Assembly (NCBI GenBank): GCA_963785115.1
Contig: CAWATY010000031.1
Coordinates: forward strand, 248,001-312,000
Length of the DNA stretch: 64,000 nucleotides
Reading direction: 5' to 3'
Source: JACCWP01 sp963785115
GTDB taxonomy: Bacteria; Actinomycetota; Actinomycetes; Propionibacteriales; Nocardioidaceae
The stretch's first letter is position 1, and each line of letters begins with the position of its first letter. This document shows positions 1-8,555 of the stretch, piece after piece. Position numbers and translations under genes: made by a program. The notes beneath the pieces were generated by a model. The model worked only from the letters and a program-made list of their open reading frames with translations, searched no databases and had not been told where the DNA came from.

Positions 1-768
1 GAGTCCGTCGTCAGCGGGCACCGGCAGCGGACCGCGGAGGACTGCTGCGCCTACCTGCTCCCCCGGCTCGCCGGCGACGAGGCCCTGCTGGACGTCGGGT
101 GCGGGCCGGGAACGATCACCGCGGGACTGGGCCGCCACCTACCACGCGGCCGGGTGCTCGGCATCGACCCGGCGTCTGCAGCCGTCGCCGAGGCGCGCGA
201 GCACGTGGCTACTGCAGGCCTCGACAACGTGACGATCGAGCAGCACGACGAGGCGTCGCTTCCGGACCAGCCGCCCTTCGACGTCGTGCACGCCCACCAG
301 GTGCTGCAGCACGTCGACGACCCCGTCGGTCTGTTGCGACGGATGGCGGCCCGGGTACGACCCGGCGGGCTGGTGGCCGTGCGCGACGCCGACTACGACG
401 CGATGGCGTGGTGGCCGCGCGTCCCAGCCCTCGACCGGTGGCGCGCGGTCTACCGCGAGACCGCCCGCGCGCTGGGCGCCGAGCCCGACGCCGGCCGGGT
501 GCTGCCGGCGTGGTGTCGCCACGCCGGGCTGCGCGAGGTCGAGGCGTCGATCGGCACCTGGCTGTACGCCATGCCGGCCGACTGCAGGCGCTGGGCGAGC
601 ATGTGGCAGGCCCGTTCCACCCGGTCGGACTTCGCCGCCCATGCCATGCGCCTCGGCCTCGCCGACCGCGACGAGCTGCAGCGGATCGCCGAGGGATGGC
701 GGGAGTGGGGCGCCCACCCCGACGCGTGGCTGGCGGTCGTGCACGGCCAGGTGCTCGCCCGCACCTGA
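1..768 (+). CDS. SAM-dependent methyltransferase, 5' end outside window
   Basis: Class I S-adenosylmethionine-dependent methyltransferase; the substrate cannot be told. The reading frame is open from the first base of the window, so the start codon lies upstream; 255 codons are visible. Motif I (LDVGCGPGTIT) is at visible residues 30-40, the ribose-binding acidic residue follows in VLGIDPAS, and a motif IV-like segment reads PFDVVHAHQVLQHVDDP, close to the UbiE/Methyltransf_11 pattern. An internal ATG at 154 is not the start because it lies after motif I. It converges on the ogt gene, 15 nt away. Family call is firm; specific role unknown. Confidence 0.85.
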   Translation, partial: ESVVSGHRQRTAEDCCAYLLPRLAGDEALLDVGCGPGTITAGLGRHLPRGRVLGIDPASAAVAEAREHVATAGLDNVTIEQHDEASLPDQPPFDVVHAHQVLQHVDDPVGLLRRMAARVRPGGLVAVRDADYDAMAWWPRVPALDRWRAVYRETARALGAEPDAGRVLPAWCRHAGLREVEASIGTWLYAMPADCRRWASMWQARSTRSDFAAHAMRLGLADRDELQRIAEGWREWGAHPDAWLAVVHGQVLART

Positions 769-783
769 CAGGTCGGGAGAGGG

Positions 784-1314
784 TCAGAACAGGGCGCTGC
801 CCTCGAGTGCAAGCAGCGCCCGCTTGCGGTCGAGCCCGCCGGCGTAGCCCGTCAAAGCACCCTTGCTCCCCACCACCCGGTGGCACGGGACCACGATGGC
901 AATCGGGTTGGACCCGTTGGCGAGCCCCACCGCGCGGGCGCCGTGACCGGTGAGGCCGAGCCCGCCCGCGATCGCGCCGTACGTCGTCGTGGTGCCGTAG
1001 GGGATCTCCCGCAGGGCAGCCCAGACCTGCTGGCGGAAGGCCGAGCCGTGCGGTGCCAACGGCAGGTCGAAGTCGGTGCGCGTGCCCGCGAAGTACTCCG
1101 CGAGCTGGTCCCGCGCCGCCCGCAGCACCGGGTGGTCGTCGTCGCGCTCTCCCTCACGGGTGCCGTGCGGCGCGAACGCCAGGGTGGTCAGCGCGGCGTC
1201 GTCACCGTCGCCCTCGGCGACGAGCAGCAGCTCGCCGACGGGGCTGTCGGTCGTGGTCCAGTGGATGGCCCGGGTGGTGGTCACGGTGGTTCCTCGCGTC
1301 GTCGTCGTCGTCAT
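784..1314 (-). CDS. ogt: methylated-DNA-[protein]-cysteine S-methyltransferase
   Basis: Suicide repair enzyme that moves the alkyl group from O6-alkylguanine to its own cysteine. The 176-aa protein has the active-site segment IVVPCHRVV followed by GALTGYAGG, as in Ogt/AGT C-terminal domains, with a normal N-terminal domain. The ATG at 1314 was chosen because the protein then begins directly at the domain (after a Thr-rich stretch) and because this ATG overlaps the TGA of the upstream Ada-AlkA gene by 4 nt, implying translational coupling. A longer in-frame extension upstream lies inside that gene and is rejected. Repair pathway: direct reversal of alkylation damage. Confidence 0.93.
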   Translation of the reverse strand: MTTTTTRGTTVTTTRAIHWTTTDSPVGELLLVAEGDGDDAALTTLAFAPHGTREGERDDDHPVLRAARDQLAEYFAGTRTDFDLPLAPHGSAFRQQVWAALREIPYGTTTTYGAIAGGLGLTGHGARAVGLANGSNPIAIVVPCHRVVGSKGALTGYAGGLDRKRALLALEGSALF

Positions 1315-2819
1315 GATCGTTCCTTCGTCTCGTCGGGCCAACGTGCGTCCAGCACGCGGTGCCACAGGTGCACACAGGCGTACGAGCCCCACGGCTGCCA
1401 CCCGCGGGCACGTTCGCGGAGCGCGGCCGCGGCAGTGCGGCCGCGCAGGTCGAGCGCGGCGTGCAGGCCGACGTCGGTGTCGAGCACGACGTCGGGGTCG
1501 CCGAGGGCGCGCATCGCGACGTAGCCCGCCGTCCACGGACCCACACCGGGCAGCGCGAGCAAGGCGGCCCGCACGTCGTCGCGCGGGGCACTGCGGTCGA
1601 GGACGACCGTGCCGTCGGCCACTGCCTCGGCCAGCGCGACCAGCGTGCGGCCGCGCGACGCCGGGCCGGTGACCACCTCGGGGCCGGCCGCGGCGACCGC
1701 ATCCGGTGTCGGGAAGACGTGGGTGAGGCCGCCGGACGGCGTCGGCAGTGGGTCACCAACTGCGTCGACGACGCGGGCGGTGATCGTACGTGCGGCGAGG
1801 AGGCTCACCTGCTGACCGAGGACGGCACGGGCGGCGAGCTCGAACCCGTCGGGGTGACCGGGCACCCGCAGCCCCGGGTGGCGACGCACCGACGACGCCA
1901 GGTCGGCGTCGAGCGCGAGCACCTCGTCGACCGCGACGGGGTCGGCGTCGAGGTCGGCCAGCCGCCGGCAGCGCTCGACCGCGGCGCCGACGTCGCGCAG
2001 GTCGGACAGGAGCAGCGTGCAGCAGACGGCCGGGGCCGACGGGTCGTCGGTGTCCGGGCGCAGGGTCACGGTGCCGGTACCTCGGGGCAGCCGCAGCGTG
2101 CGCCGGTAGACGGCAGGATCACCGTCCTCGCCGATGTCCTCGACGCCCGCGACCGCGTGCAGCCGCAGGGAGTGCACCAGCGCGCGGCCGTCGAACGGTG
2201 CCCGGCAGGCCAGCCGCAGGTCGATCCGGCCCGGCTGGGCCGTCGCACCGTGCAGCCCGGGGCGCGCGCGCCGCAGCTGACCCGGCGGGACCCCGTAGAC
2301 CTCCTGCATGGTCGCGTTGAACTGACGGATGCTGGAGAAGCCGGCCGCGAACGCGATGTCACCGAGCGACATCGCGGTCGACTCGACCAGCGTGCGTGCG
2401 GTCTGTGCCCGGCGGGCCCTGGCCAGCGCCAGCGGCCCGGCGCCGAGCTCACCGAGCAGCAACCGGTTGAGCTGGCGGGGGCTGTAGCCGATGCGGCTTG
2501 CCAGCCCCGGCACCCCCTCGCGGTCGACCACCCCGTCGCCGATCAACCGCATCGCCCGGCCGGACACGGCGGCCGCCAGGTCCCAGTCCGGGGAGCCGGG
2601 AACGGCCTCGGGACGGCACCGGCGGCAGGCCCGGAAGCCGGCGTCCTGCGCCGCCGCAGCGCTGCGGTAGAAACGGGTGTTCGCCCGCTTCGGCGTCCGC
2701 GCGGGACAGCTCGGCCGGCAGTAGATGCCGGTCGACGTGACGCCGACGTAGAACACGCCGTCGAAGCGGCGGTCACGGCCGGCGAGAACCCGGTAGCAGC
2801 GGTCAGGATCGGTGAGCAC
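1311..2819 (-). CDS. alkA: Ada-AlkA fusion: methylphosphotriester acceptor, AraC-type HTH and 3-methyladenine DNA glycosylase II
   Basis: About 502 aa in three parts. Residues 1-75 form the Ada zinc/methyl-acceptor domain, with two cysteines in YCRPSCP and two in FRACRRC. Residues about 80-185 are an AraC-type HTH region (segment LGDIAFAAGFSSIRQF). The rest is an AlkA-type glycosylase with the helix-hairpin-helix LPGVGPWTAGY and a following Asp in VLDTDVGL. The same fusion is known in mycobacteria. It would both sense phosphotriester damage and excise alkylated bases. Three GTG starts are possible (2852, 2837, 2819); 2819 is preferred because AGGATGGGG lies just upstream and the Ada fold starts there. 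It overlaps ogt by 4 nt, forming an adaptive-response operon. Confidence 0.9.
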   Translation of the reverse strand: MLTDPDRCYRVLAGRDRRFDGVFYVGVTSTGIYCRPSCPARTPKRANTRFYRSAAAAQDAGFRACRRCRPEAVPGSPDWDLAAAVSGRAMRLIGDGVVDREGVPGLASRIGYSPRQLNRLLLGELGAGPLALARARRAQTARTLVESTAMSLGDIAFAAGFSSIRQFNATMQEVYGVPPGQLRRARPGLHGATAQPGRIDLRLACRAPFDGRALVHSLRLHAVAGVEDIGEDGDPAVYRRTLRLPRGTGTVTLRPDTDDPSAPAVCCTLLLSDLRDVGAAVERCRRLADLDADPVAVDEVLALDADLASSVRRHPGLRVPGHPDGFELAARAVLGQQVSLLAARTITARVVDAVGDPLPTPSGGLTHVFPTPDAVAAAGPEVVTGPASRGRTLVALAEAVADGTVVLDRSAPRDDVRAALLALPGVGPWTAGYVAMRALGDPDVVLDTDVGLHAALDLRGRTAAAALRERARGWQPWGSYACVHLWHRVLDARWPDETKERS

Positions 2820-2943
2820 GTCCCCATCCTGACGCACGCGGGGGACAATCACTGGCGGGAATCGGACAGGGCCGTCGACGGCACTGTTGCCCTACGGTGT
2901 CGGTCGACCGCTACCCCTCGAGTGCTGCCCGCGGAGGCGACCG

Positions 2944-3537
2944 ATGAGCTTTCCTACCCCGATCGCCGAGTCCGAGGCCACGGGCGCAACCGCCGAGATG
3001 TACGCGAGCGAGCGCGAGCGGGTCGGATATCTGCCGCACTACGCCCAGGCCTTCGGTGCCCGTCCAGCGGTGTACGCCGCCTGGCAGCGGCTGGCCGGCG
3101 CGGTGTCGTCGGCGATGCCCGCCCGGCGCTACGAGCTGGCCACCCTCGCGGCCGCGCGCGAGCTGCGCTCCACCTACTGCAGCGTCGCGCACGGCGCCGT
3201 CCTCGCCGAGAAGTTCCTCCCGGTGGGCGACGTCGCCCAGCTCGCGGCCGGTGCGCTCCCGGAGGCACTGGACGACGGCGAACGCGCCGTCGTCCGCTTC
3301 GCCGCGAAGGTCGCCCGCAGCGCGGCGGACATCACCGCGGACGACACCGAGCAGCTGCGCGCGCACGGCCTGAGTGATGCCGAGATCCTCGACGTCGTGA
3401 TGACGGTCGCCGCGCGTTGCTTCTTCAGCACGGTGCTCGAAGCCACCGGCACGCAGGCCGACGCCGCCTTCTCGACCCGGCTCGACCCCGCCCTGCGCGA
3501 CGCGCTCACCGTGGGCCGTCCGATCGCCGAGCAGTAA
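2944..3537 (+). CDS. carboxymuconolactone decarboxylase / AhpD-like protein
   Basis: 197-aa all-helical protein of the AhpD/CMD superfamily, which includes peroxidase-related enzymes. The core ELRSTYCSVAHGAVL (about residues 75-89) matches the family's E...CxxC...H active-site helix, but the first Cys position is Ser and only the second Cys (YC) and the His three residues later (CSVAH) remain. A classical CxxC disulfide peroxidase mechanism is therefore unlikely; the function may be a single-Cys variant. The ATG at 2944 follows a GGAGG ribosome-binding site; an upstream in-frame ATG at 2887 gives a low-quality extension. Divergent from alkA, so a link with DNA damage stress is possible but unproven. 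Confidence 0.8.
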   Translation: MSFPTPIAESEATGATAEMYASERERVGYLPHYAQAFGARPAVYAAWQRLAGAVSSAMPARRYELATLAAARELRSTYCSVAHGAVLAEKFLPVGDVAQLAAGALPEALDDGERAVVRFAAKVARSAADITADDTEQLRAHGLSDAEILDVVMTVAARCFFSTVLEATGTQADAAFSTRLDPALRDALTVGRPIAEQ

Positions 3538-3553
3538 CGGCTGCCGGAATGCG

Positions 3554-3597
3554 AAAACCCCCTCCGCCCGCGTCAGCGCGGCACGACAGGGGGTTTC
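3554..3597. terminator. probable bidirectional rho-independent terminator
   Basis: Inverted repeat GAAAACCCCCT ... AGGGGGTTTCC, with a smaller GCG-rich hairpin in the loop, between the AhpD-like gene (+) and the tRNA genes (-). The A-run on one side and T-run on the other would serve both strands. Confidence 0.6.
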
Positions 3598-3605
3598 CGT
3601 CCTGG

Positions 3606-3678
3606 TAGCCCCGACGGGATTCGAACCCGCGCTACCGCCTTGAGAGGGCGGCGTGCTAGGCCGCTACACAACGGGGCC
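3606..3678 (-). tRNA. tRNA-Glu (CTC)
   Basis: 73-nt cloverleaf on the minus strand. The anticodon stem CCGCC/GGCGG encloses the loop CTCTCAA, giving anticodon CTC. The T-loop GGTTCGAATCC is present and the acceptor stem GGCCCCG pairs with CGGGGCT, with a G-U first pair. The next three bases on the minus strand are CCA (3605-3603), so the 3' end appears to be encoded. It is downstream of tRNA-Gln and gltX, the enzyme that charges it. Confidence 0.95.
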
Positions 3679-3719
3679 AGGTCGGACGGACTCTACCGGG
3701 ATTGGCGAGCCCGACCTCG

Positions 3720-3791
3720 CTGGGGTACTAGGACTCGAACCTAGACTAACTGGACCAGAACCAGCCGGGCTGCCAATTACCCCATACCCCA
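3720..3791 (-). tRNA. tRNA-Gln (CTG)
   Basis: 72-nt cloverleaf on the minus strand beginning TGGGGTATGGGGTAATTGG. The anticodon loop TTCTGGT gives CTG. Acceptor stem TGGGGTA pairs with TACCCCA; discriminator G; no CCA is encoded. In organisms using GatCAB, present in this window, this tRNA is mischarged with Glu by GltX and then amidated. Confidence 0.95.
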
Positions 3792-3889
3792 TGGGCGCTC
3801 CGCGGCGACCGGTGAGCCGCCCTCCGCCGAGCCGGGAGCCGACTGTACCGGAGGGCCCGGGCGGCTCCCAATCGGTCCTCGGCCGGTCC

Positions 3890-5368
3890 TCAGTCGAGCA
3901 CCGCCCGCAACCGGCGCAGCGTGCGGTCGCGGCCCAACAGCTCCACGGACTCGAACAGCGGCGGCGAGACCCGGCGGCCGCTGACGGCGACGCGTACCGG
4001 TCCGAAGGCGTGCCGCGGCTTGAGGCCCATGCCCTCGACCAGGGCCGCGCGCAGCGCCCCCTCGATCGCGGCGGTGTCCCACGACTCGATTGTCTCGAGC
4101 GCACCGGCGGCCGCCCGCACGACGTCGAGGCCCTGCGCGTCGAAGGCGCGCGCGGCCTCGTCGGGATCGACCGCGAACGCCTCCTCGTCGACGAACAGGA
4201 AGGCGAGCATCTCGGTCGCCTCGGACAGCACCGCCACCCGTTCCTGCACCAGCGGGGTGGCAGCGGCCAGCAGCCGCAGCTCGTCGTCGCCGACGGGGTC
4301 GGACAGCAGGCCCGCCCCCTGCAGGTACGGCACCAGCCGCTCGGTCAGCTCCGCCGGAGGCAGCTCGCGGATCTTGACCCCGTTGATCGCCTCGGCCTTC
4401 TTCAGGTCGAACTGTGCGGGGTTGGGGTTGACCCGGTGCACGTCGAACGCCTCGGCCATCTCGGCGAGGTCGAACAGCTCGCGATCGCCCCCGATGGACC
4501 AGCCGAGCAGCGCCAGGTAGTTGAGCAGCCCCTCCGGGAGGAACCCCCGCTCGCGGTAGGTCGCGAGTCCGCCGTGCGGATCGCGCTTCGACAGCTTGCG
4601 GTTGCCCTGGCCGACGACGAACGGCAGGTGGCCGAACTGCGGCAGCACGCCCTCGCCGATGCCGAGGCCGATCAGGGCCTGGTGCAACGGCAGCTGGCGC
4701 GGGGTGGAGCTGAGCAGGTCCTCGCCGCGCAGCACGTGAGTGATACCCATCGTCGCGTCGTCGACCGGGTTCGTGAGGGTGTACAGCGGCTGGCCGTTGG
4801 CCCGTACCAGCACCGGGTCGGGCACGGAGCCCACCTCGAACACGATGTCGCCCCGGACCAGGTCGGTGAACGCCACGGGCTCGTCGGGCATCCGGAACCG
4901 CAGCACCGGCTGGCGACCTTCGGCCTGGTACGCCGCCCGCTGCTCGGGGCTGAGATCGCGGTGCAGACCGTCGTAGCCGCTGTGCCGACCCTCGGTCCGG
5001 GCCTGCTCGCGTCGCTCCTCGAGCTCGGCGGGCGTGTCGTAGGCCTGGTAGGCGTGGCCCGACTCGAGCAGCCGGGCGGCCACCTCCGCGTACAGCTCGC
5101 CGCGCTCGGACTGGCGGTACGGGCCGAACGGCCCGCCGACCTCCGGGCCCTCGTCCCAGTCGAGGCCGAGCCAGCGCAGCGCGTCGAGCAGGTCGGCGTA
5201 CGAGCTCTCGCTGTCCCGCGCGGCGTCGGTGTCCTCGACCCGGAACACGAAGGTGCCGCCGGTGTGGCGCGCGTAGGCCCAGTTGAACAGGGCGGTGCGT
5301 ACGTTGCCGACGTGCAGGTTGCCCGTCGGCGACGGACAGAACCGCACCCGCACCGGCGGGTCAGCCAC
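3890..5368 (-). CDS. gltX: glutamate--tRNA ligase
   Basis: Class I aminoacyl-tRNA synthetase, 492 aa, the usual length. The HIGH signature is in FCPSPTGNLHVGNVRTALF near the N-terminus and the KMSKS loop reads KLSKRD near residue 245. The C-terminal half is the anticodon-binding helical domain. Charges tRNA-Glu and, in an indirect Gln pathway, tRNA-Gln with glutamate. The start overlaps the 3' end of the upstream FAH gene by 8 nt, and tRNA-Gln and tRNA-Glu follow about 100-210 nt downstream. This arrangement resembles the gltS-gluT-glnU region of M. tuberculosis as I remember it. Confidence 0.97.
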   Translation of the reverse strand: MADPPVRVRFCPSPTGNLHVGNVRTALFNWAYARHTGGTFVFRVEDTDAARDSESSYADLLDALRWLGLDWDEGPEVGGPFGPYRQSERGELYAEVAARLLESGHAYQAYDTPAELEERREQARTEGRHSGYDGLHRDLSPEQRAAYQAEGRQPVLRFRMPDEPVAFTDLVRGDIVFEVGSVPDPVLVRANGQPLYTLTNPVDDATMGITHVLRGEDLLSSTPRQLPLHQALIGLGIGEGVLPQFGHLPFVVGQGNRKLSKRDPHGGLATYRERGFLPEGLLNYLALLGWSIGGDRELFDLAEMAEAFDVHRVNPNPAQFDLKKAEAINGVKIRELPPAELTERLVPYLQGAGLLSDPVGDDELRLLAAATPLVQERVAVLSEATEMLAFLFVDEEAFAVDPDEAARAFDAQGLDVVRAAAGALETIESWDTAAIEGALRAALVEGMGLKPRHAFGPVRVAVSGRRVSPPLFESVELLGRDRTLRRLRAVLD

Positions 5369-6143
5369 GGGCCACCACCGGGTTGGTGAGCGTGCCGATG
5401 CCCTCGACGGTCACCGACACCTCGTCGCCTGGCTCGAGCGGGCCGACGCCCGCCGGCGTGCCGGTGAGGATCAAGTCACCCGGCAGCAGCGTCATGACGG
5501 CCGAGACGTACGCCACCAGCGTCGGCACGTCGAAGATCATCAGTGACGTACGGCCGTCCTGGCGCACCTCGTCGCCGACCGCCGTCGTGACCCGCAGGTC
5601 GCCGACGTCGAGGTCGGTCTCGATCCACGGGCCGACCGGGCAGAACGTGTCGTAGCCCTTGCCACGGGTCCAGGTGGCGTCCTGCTTCTGCAGGTCCCTG
5701 GCCGTCACGTCGTTGGCCACCGTGTAGCCGCGGATCACCTCGGGCACCCGTTCCGGGGCCACGTCCTTGCAGATCCGGCCGATCACCACGGCGAGCTCGC
5801 CCTCGTACTGCAGGTCGTCGGTCTCGTCGGGCCTGACGATCGGGTCGCCCGGCCCGATCACGCTGGTGTTGGGCTTGAGGAAGATCAACGGCCGCTCGGG
5901 CACGTCGTTGCCGAGCTCGGCGGCGTGCGCGGCGTAGTTGCGACCGACCCCGACGACCTTGCTGCGCGGGATGACCGGGGCCAGCAGTCGCACGTCGTCG
6001 AGCGGCAACCGCTGACCGGTGAGCTCGATGCCGGCGTACAGCGGGTCGCCGGCGAGCACCGCCAGCACCGTCTGCCCGTCGGCCTCGCCGACCGCACCGA
6101 AGCGCGGCTCACCGCCGTCACTGCTGAACCTCGCGATACGCAC
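5361..6143 (-). CDS. fumarylacetoacetate hydrolase family protein
   Basis: About 260-aa FAH-fold enzyme. Visible family features are VVGVGRNYAAHAAELG, LKPNTSVIGPGDPI, the metal-binding acidic pair in YEGELAVVIGR and a C-terminal LTGTPAGVGPLEPGD. Such enzymes hydrolyse or decarboxylate acylpyruvates or 2-hydroxyhepta-2,4-diene-1,7-dioates; the substrate here is unknown. The GTG at 6143 (reading VRIARFSS) is chosen because the family begins M/VRIARF; a start at 6167 would add eight residues. It is the first gene of the FAH-gltX-tRNA block and overlaps gltX by 8 nt. Confidence 0.88.
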   Translation of the reverse strand: MRIARFSSDGGEPRFGAVGEADGQTVLAVLAGDPLYAGIELTGQRLPLDDVRLLAPVIPRSKVVGVGRNYAAHAAELGNDVPERPLIFLKPNTSVIGPGDPIVRPDETDDLQYEGELAVVIGRICKDVAPERVPEVIRGYTVANDVTARDLQKQDATWTRGKGYDTFCPVGPWIETDLDVGDLRVTTAVGDEVRQDGRTSLMIFDVPTLVAYVSAVMTLLPGDLILTGTPAGVGPLEPGDEVSVTVEGIGTLTNPVVARG

Positions 6144-6354
6144 GCCCGCGAGCGTAACTACCGGCACGGCGGTGTCGAGCGTCGCCTTGGCGGGTGACTG
6201 TCGCCGGTTCTAGAGGCTAATACGGCAAGGACGAGAGGCGGGCTCCGCTTCGGGCGGCGTTCGGGCTCAGCTCGAAGCTGGGTGGGGTCGTCCACAGGTT
6301 GACTTTCGTCAAGCCTGGTTGGGGAAAGTCCTCGCCACTGTCCGTTCGACGTGG

Positions 6355-6366
6355 TAGGATGAACGT
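6355..6366 (+). promoter_or_regulatory. -10 box of a leaderless promoter
   Basis: TAGGAT at 6355-6360, followed by six bases and then the ATG of the DUF222 gene at 6367. The spacing puts the transcription start at the A of the ATG. The second DUF222 gene has the same arrangement (TAGGGT, six bases, ATG). Confidence 0.5.
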
Positions 6367-8115
6367 ATGTTCGAAACAGTCGCCGACGCGTATCGCGGAG
6401 GCCACCGGGTGCGACCGGCGGCACTGGCCGCGCTGCTCGACGACCGACGACCGCTGACGACCCGCGACGTTGCGCTGGTCACCGGATCGCCGCGCTGGAG
6501 CGACTGTCCCAGGCGGCGCAAGCAGCGCAGGTGCGCGAGCTGGCGGCGTTGAAGGCGCTGCGGGTGGCCGAGGACGCCCAGATCGGGCTGTCCGGGGAGC
6601 TGGCCGGCCGGTCGGTGCCGGTCGAGGTCGTCCAAGGCACTCGGGGTGGCGACGATGACGGCGCGGACCCGGGTGGAGAACGCGGCCACCGCCGTCGAGT
6701 CGCATCCGCGGTTGTTGGAGCTGGTCGGCACCGGCCGGGTCTCGATGGCCGGGCTGAACCGGGTCATCGAGACCACCAGGGTGCTGGAACCCGCCCAGCA
6801 GCGGCGGGTCGACGAGCTGGTCTGCGCCGAGGCCCGCCGCCGGAAGATGACCCCCGGTGAGCTGGCCAAGGCCGCCGACCGCCGGGTGTTGGAGATCGAC
6901 CCCGACGCCGCCGCGAAACGTGCCGCCCGTGCCCGGGCCACCCGGGACGTGCGGCTGTCCGACCCGTGGCAGGGCACCGCAACCGTGTGGGCCAGCCTGC
7001 GGGCCGAGGAAGCACTCGCGATCTACACCCGCATCGACCGCACCAGCCGCGGCATGCGCGCCGCCGGCGACCCCCGACCGTTGAACACCCTGCGCGCCGA
7101 CCTGGTCTGCGAACTCCTCCTCGGCAAAGCCGCCGTCACCCCCACCGAGCAGCCGGCCGAGCAGCCGACCAGCCGACCGAGCAGCCGGCCGACCAGGCCG
7201 AGCAGACCGACCAGCAGCCTTCCGAGGACACCGCGGCGGTGCCGGACTGGCGGTCGACCAACGGGCTCGAGCCCTGGGTGGCCAACGAGCCGCCGCCGGC
7301 TGCCGCGGTGACCGACCCCGACCCGGCGCCGGAGCAGGACTGCTGGGACAGCTACCCCGACACCGACACCGAGGCCGAGCCGGACGCCGACGCGACGCCG
7401 ACCGAGCCGGGGACCGGCGGACAGCCGCTGCACCGCGGGTGCCGGTCGACGTCGAGGTGCAGGTCGTGGTGTCGTTGGCGACCTGGCTGGGCCTGGACCG
7501 CGAACCCGGCCTGCTCCGCGGCTACGGCGCGATCGACGCCGACACCCTCACACGACATCATCACCACCGCGCAGACCACCGGGGCGACCACCAGCCTGCG
7601 CCGGTTGTTCTGCGACCCGACCGACGGCCGACTGGTCCAGATGGACTCCACCGCCCGGCAGGTTCACCGGCACCCTGCGCCAGTTCACCACCTGGCGCGA
7701 CCACACCGACCGGCTCACCGGCGACACCATCGCCGACATCGACCACATCCGAGACCACCACCACCACGGACCCACCCACGCCCACAACGGCCAAGGCCTG
7801 TCCAGGCGCAGCCACACCCTCAAAGACCACCCCAAAGTCCACACCAAAGTCCGACCGGACCGGCCCTGGGGCGACGGCATCGACCACCACCGCCACAACG
7901 CCCCCGACATCGACTGGACCCTGCCCAACAACACCACCCACACCAGCCGGCCACCACCAGCCCTCGGCCCGGGCTCCGACCCCACCGACCACACCGTCGA
8001 CACCGAATGGCTCACCTGGCTCCGCGACCTGCCGTACCAGCAGGCGCCACCACACCCCGACGACGAGATCGACACCCTCACCGCCCAGCTCGCCGGCCTC
8101 GGCGACCCCCGCTGA
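6367..8115 (+). pseudogene. degenerate DUF222 / HNH endonuclease (13E12-type) gene
   Basis: Remains of a multicopy actinobacterial DUF222-HNH gene. Reading the pieces in order needs six frame changes: near 6470, 6630, 7145-7200, 7435, 7555 and 7660. Recognisable parts are the N-terminal helix (FETVADAYRGGHRV), the DUF222 core (TRVENAATAVESHPRLLEL ... RRVLEIDPDAAAKRAARAR), an EQPA/EQPT low-complexity hinge, then LFCDPTDGRLVQMDSTARQ leading into the HNH region. That region has lost its zinc cysteines and GG-T-NGQ-LC motif; a D-H-I is left. The end at TGA 8113 (AQLAGLGDPR) also reads as a normal coding tail. The intact-type HNH motif of the copy at 52-53.3 kb shows what has been lost. Likely inactive. 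Confidence 0.8.
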
Positions 8116-8134
8116 CTCGGTCCGATCCCCGCGG

Positions 8135-8524
8135 CTAGTCGGCCGGGTCGAGGTAGAGGCAGAACGGGTGCCCGGCGGGGTCGAGCAGCACCCGCACGGT
8201 CTCCTGCGGCTGGTGGTCCGGCAGCTCGGCGCCGAGCGAGACGGCGTGCGCCACCGCCTGGTCGAGGTCGTCGACCTCGATGTCGAGGTGCATCGACATC
8301 TGTGGCTCGCCCGGCTTCGCCGGCCACACCGGCCGGACGTAGTGCTGTTCGGTCTGCGTGGACAGGTAGTAGCCCGCCTCGGCCGAAGGGGCGACGGCGG
8401 CCCCGTCTGCGTCCTCGCTGAAGACCTGCCAGTCGAGAAGCCGGGCGTAGAAGTGCGCCAGCGCCGGACCGTCCGGTGCGTCGAGGACGGTGCCCCACCA
8501 GGTCTTGGTCGATCGGAGTGCCAT
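8135..8524 (-). CDS. VOC (glyoxalase/bleomycin-resistance fold) family protein
   Basis: 129-aa protein with the two beta-alpha-beta-beta-beta halves of the VOC superfamily: WGTVLDAPDGPALAHFYARL starts module one, and MHLDIEVDDLDQAVAHAVSLG starts module two, ending LLDPAGHPFCLYLDP. Typical metal ligand positions (His/Glu) can be matched only in part, so the catalytic type cannot be assigned. A GTG six bases upstream (8530) is an alternative start. Convergent with the DUF222 pseudogene, and 31 nt downstream of the DUF305 gene on the same strand. Confidence 0.82.
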   Translation of the reverse strand: MALRSTKTWWGTVLDAPDGPALAHFYARLLDWQVFSEDADGAAVAPSAEAGYYLSTQTEQHYVRPVWPAKPGEPQMSMHLDIEVDDLDQAVAHAVSLGAELPDHQPQETVRVLLDPAGHPFCLYLDPAD

Positions 8525-8555
8525 CCGCACAGCCTGCCAGCGCCGAGGTGGTGCG

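Noticed and set aside
1359..3377. Plus-strand open frame opposite alkA running into the AhpD gene
   Set aside because: Same high-GC artefact; no motif, and it crosses two real genes in other frames.
3653..5389. Plus-strand frame opposite gltX and the tRNA genes
   Set aside because: Antisense shadow; covers both tRNAs and a conserved synthetase.
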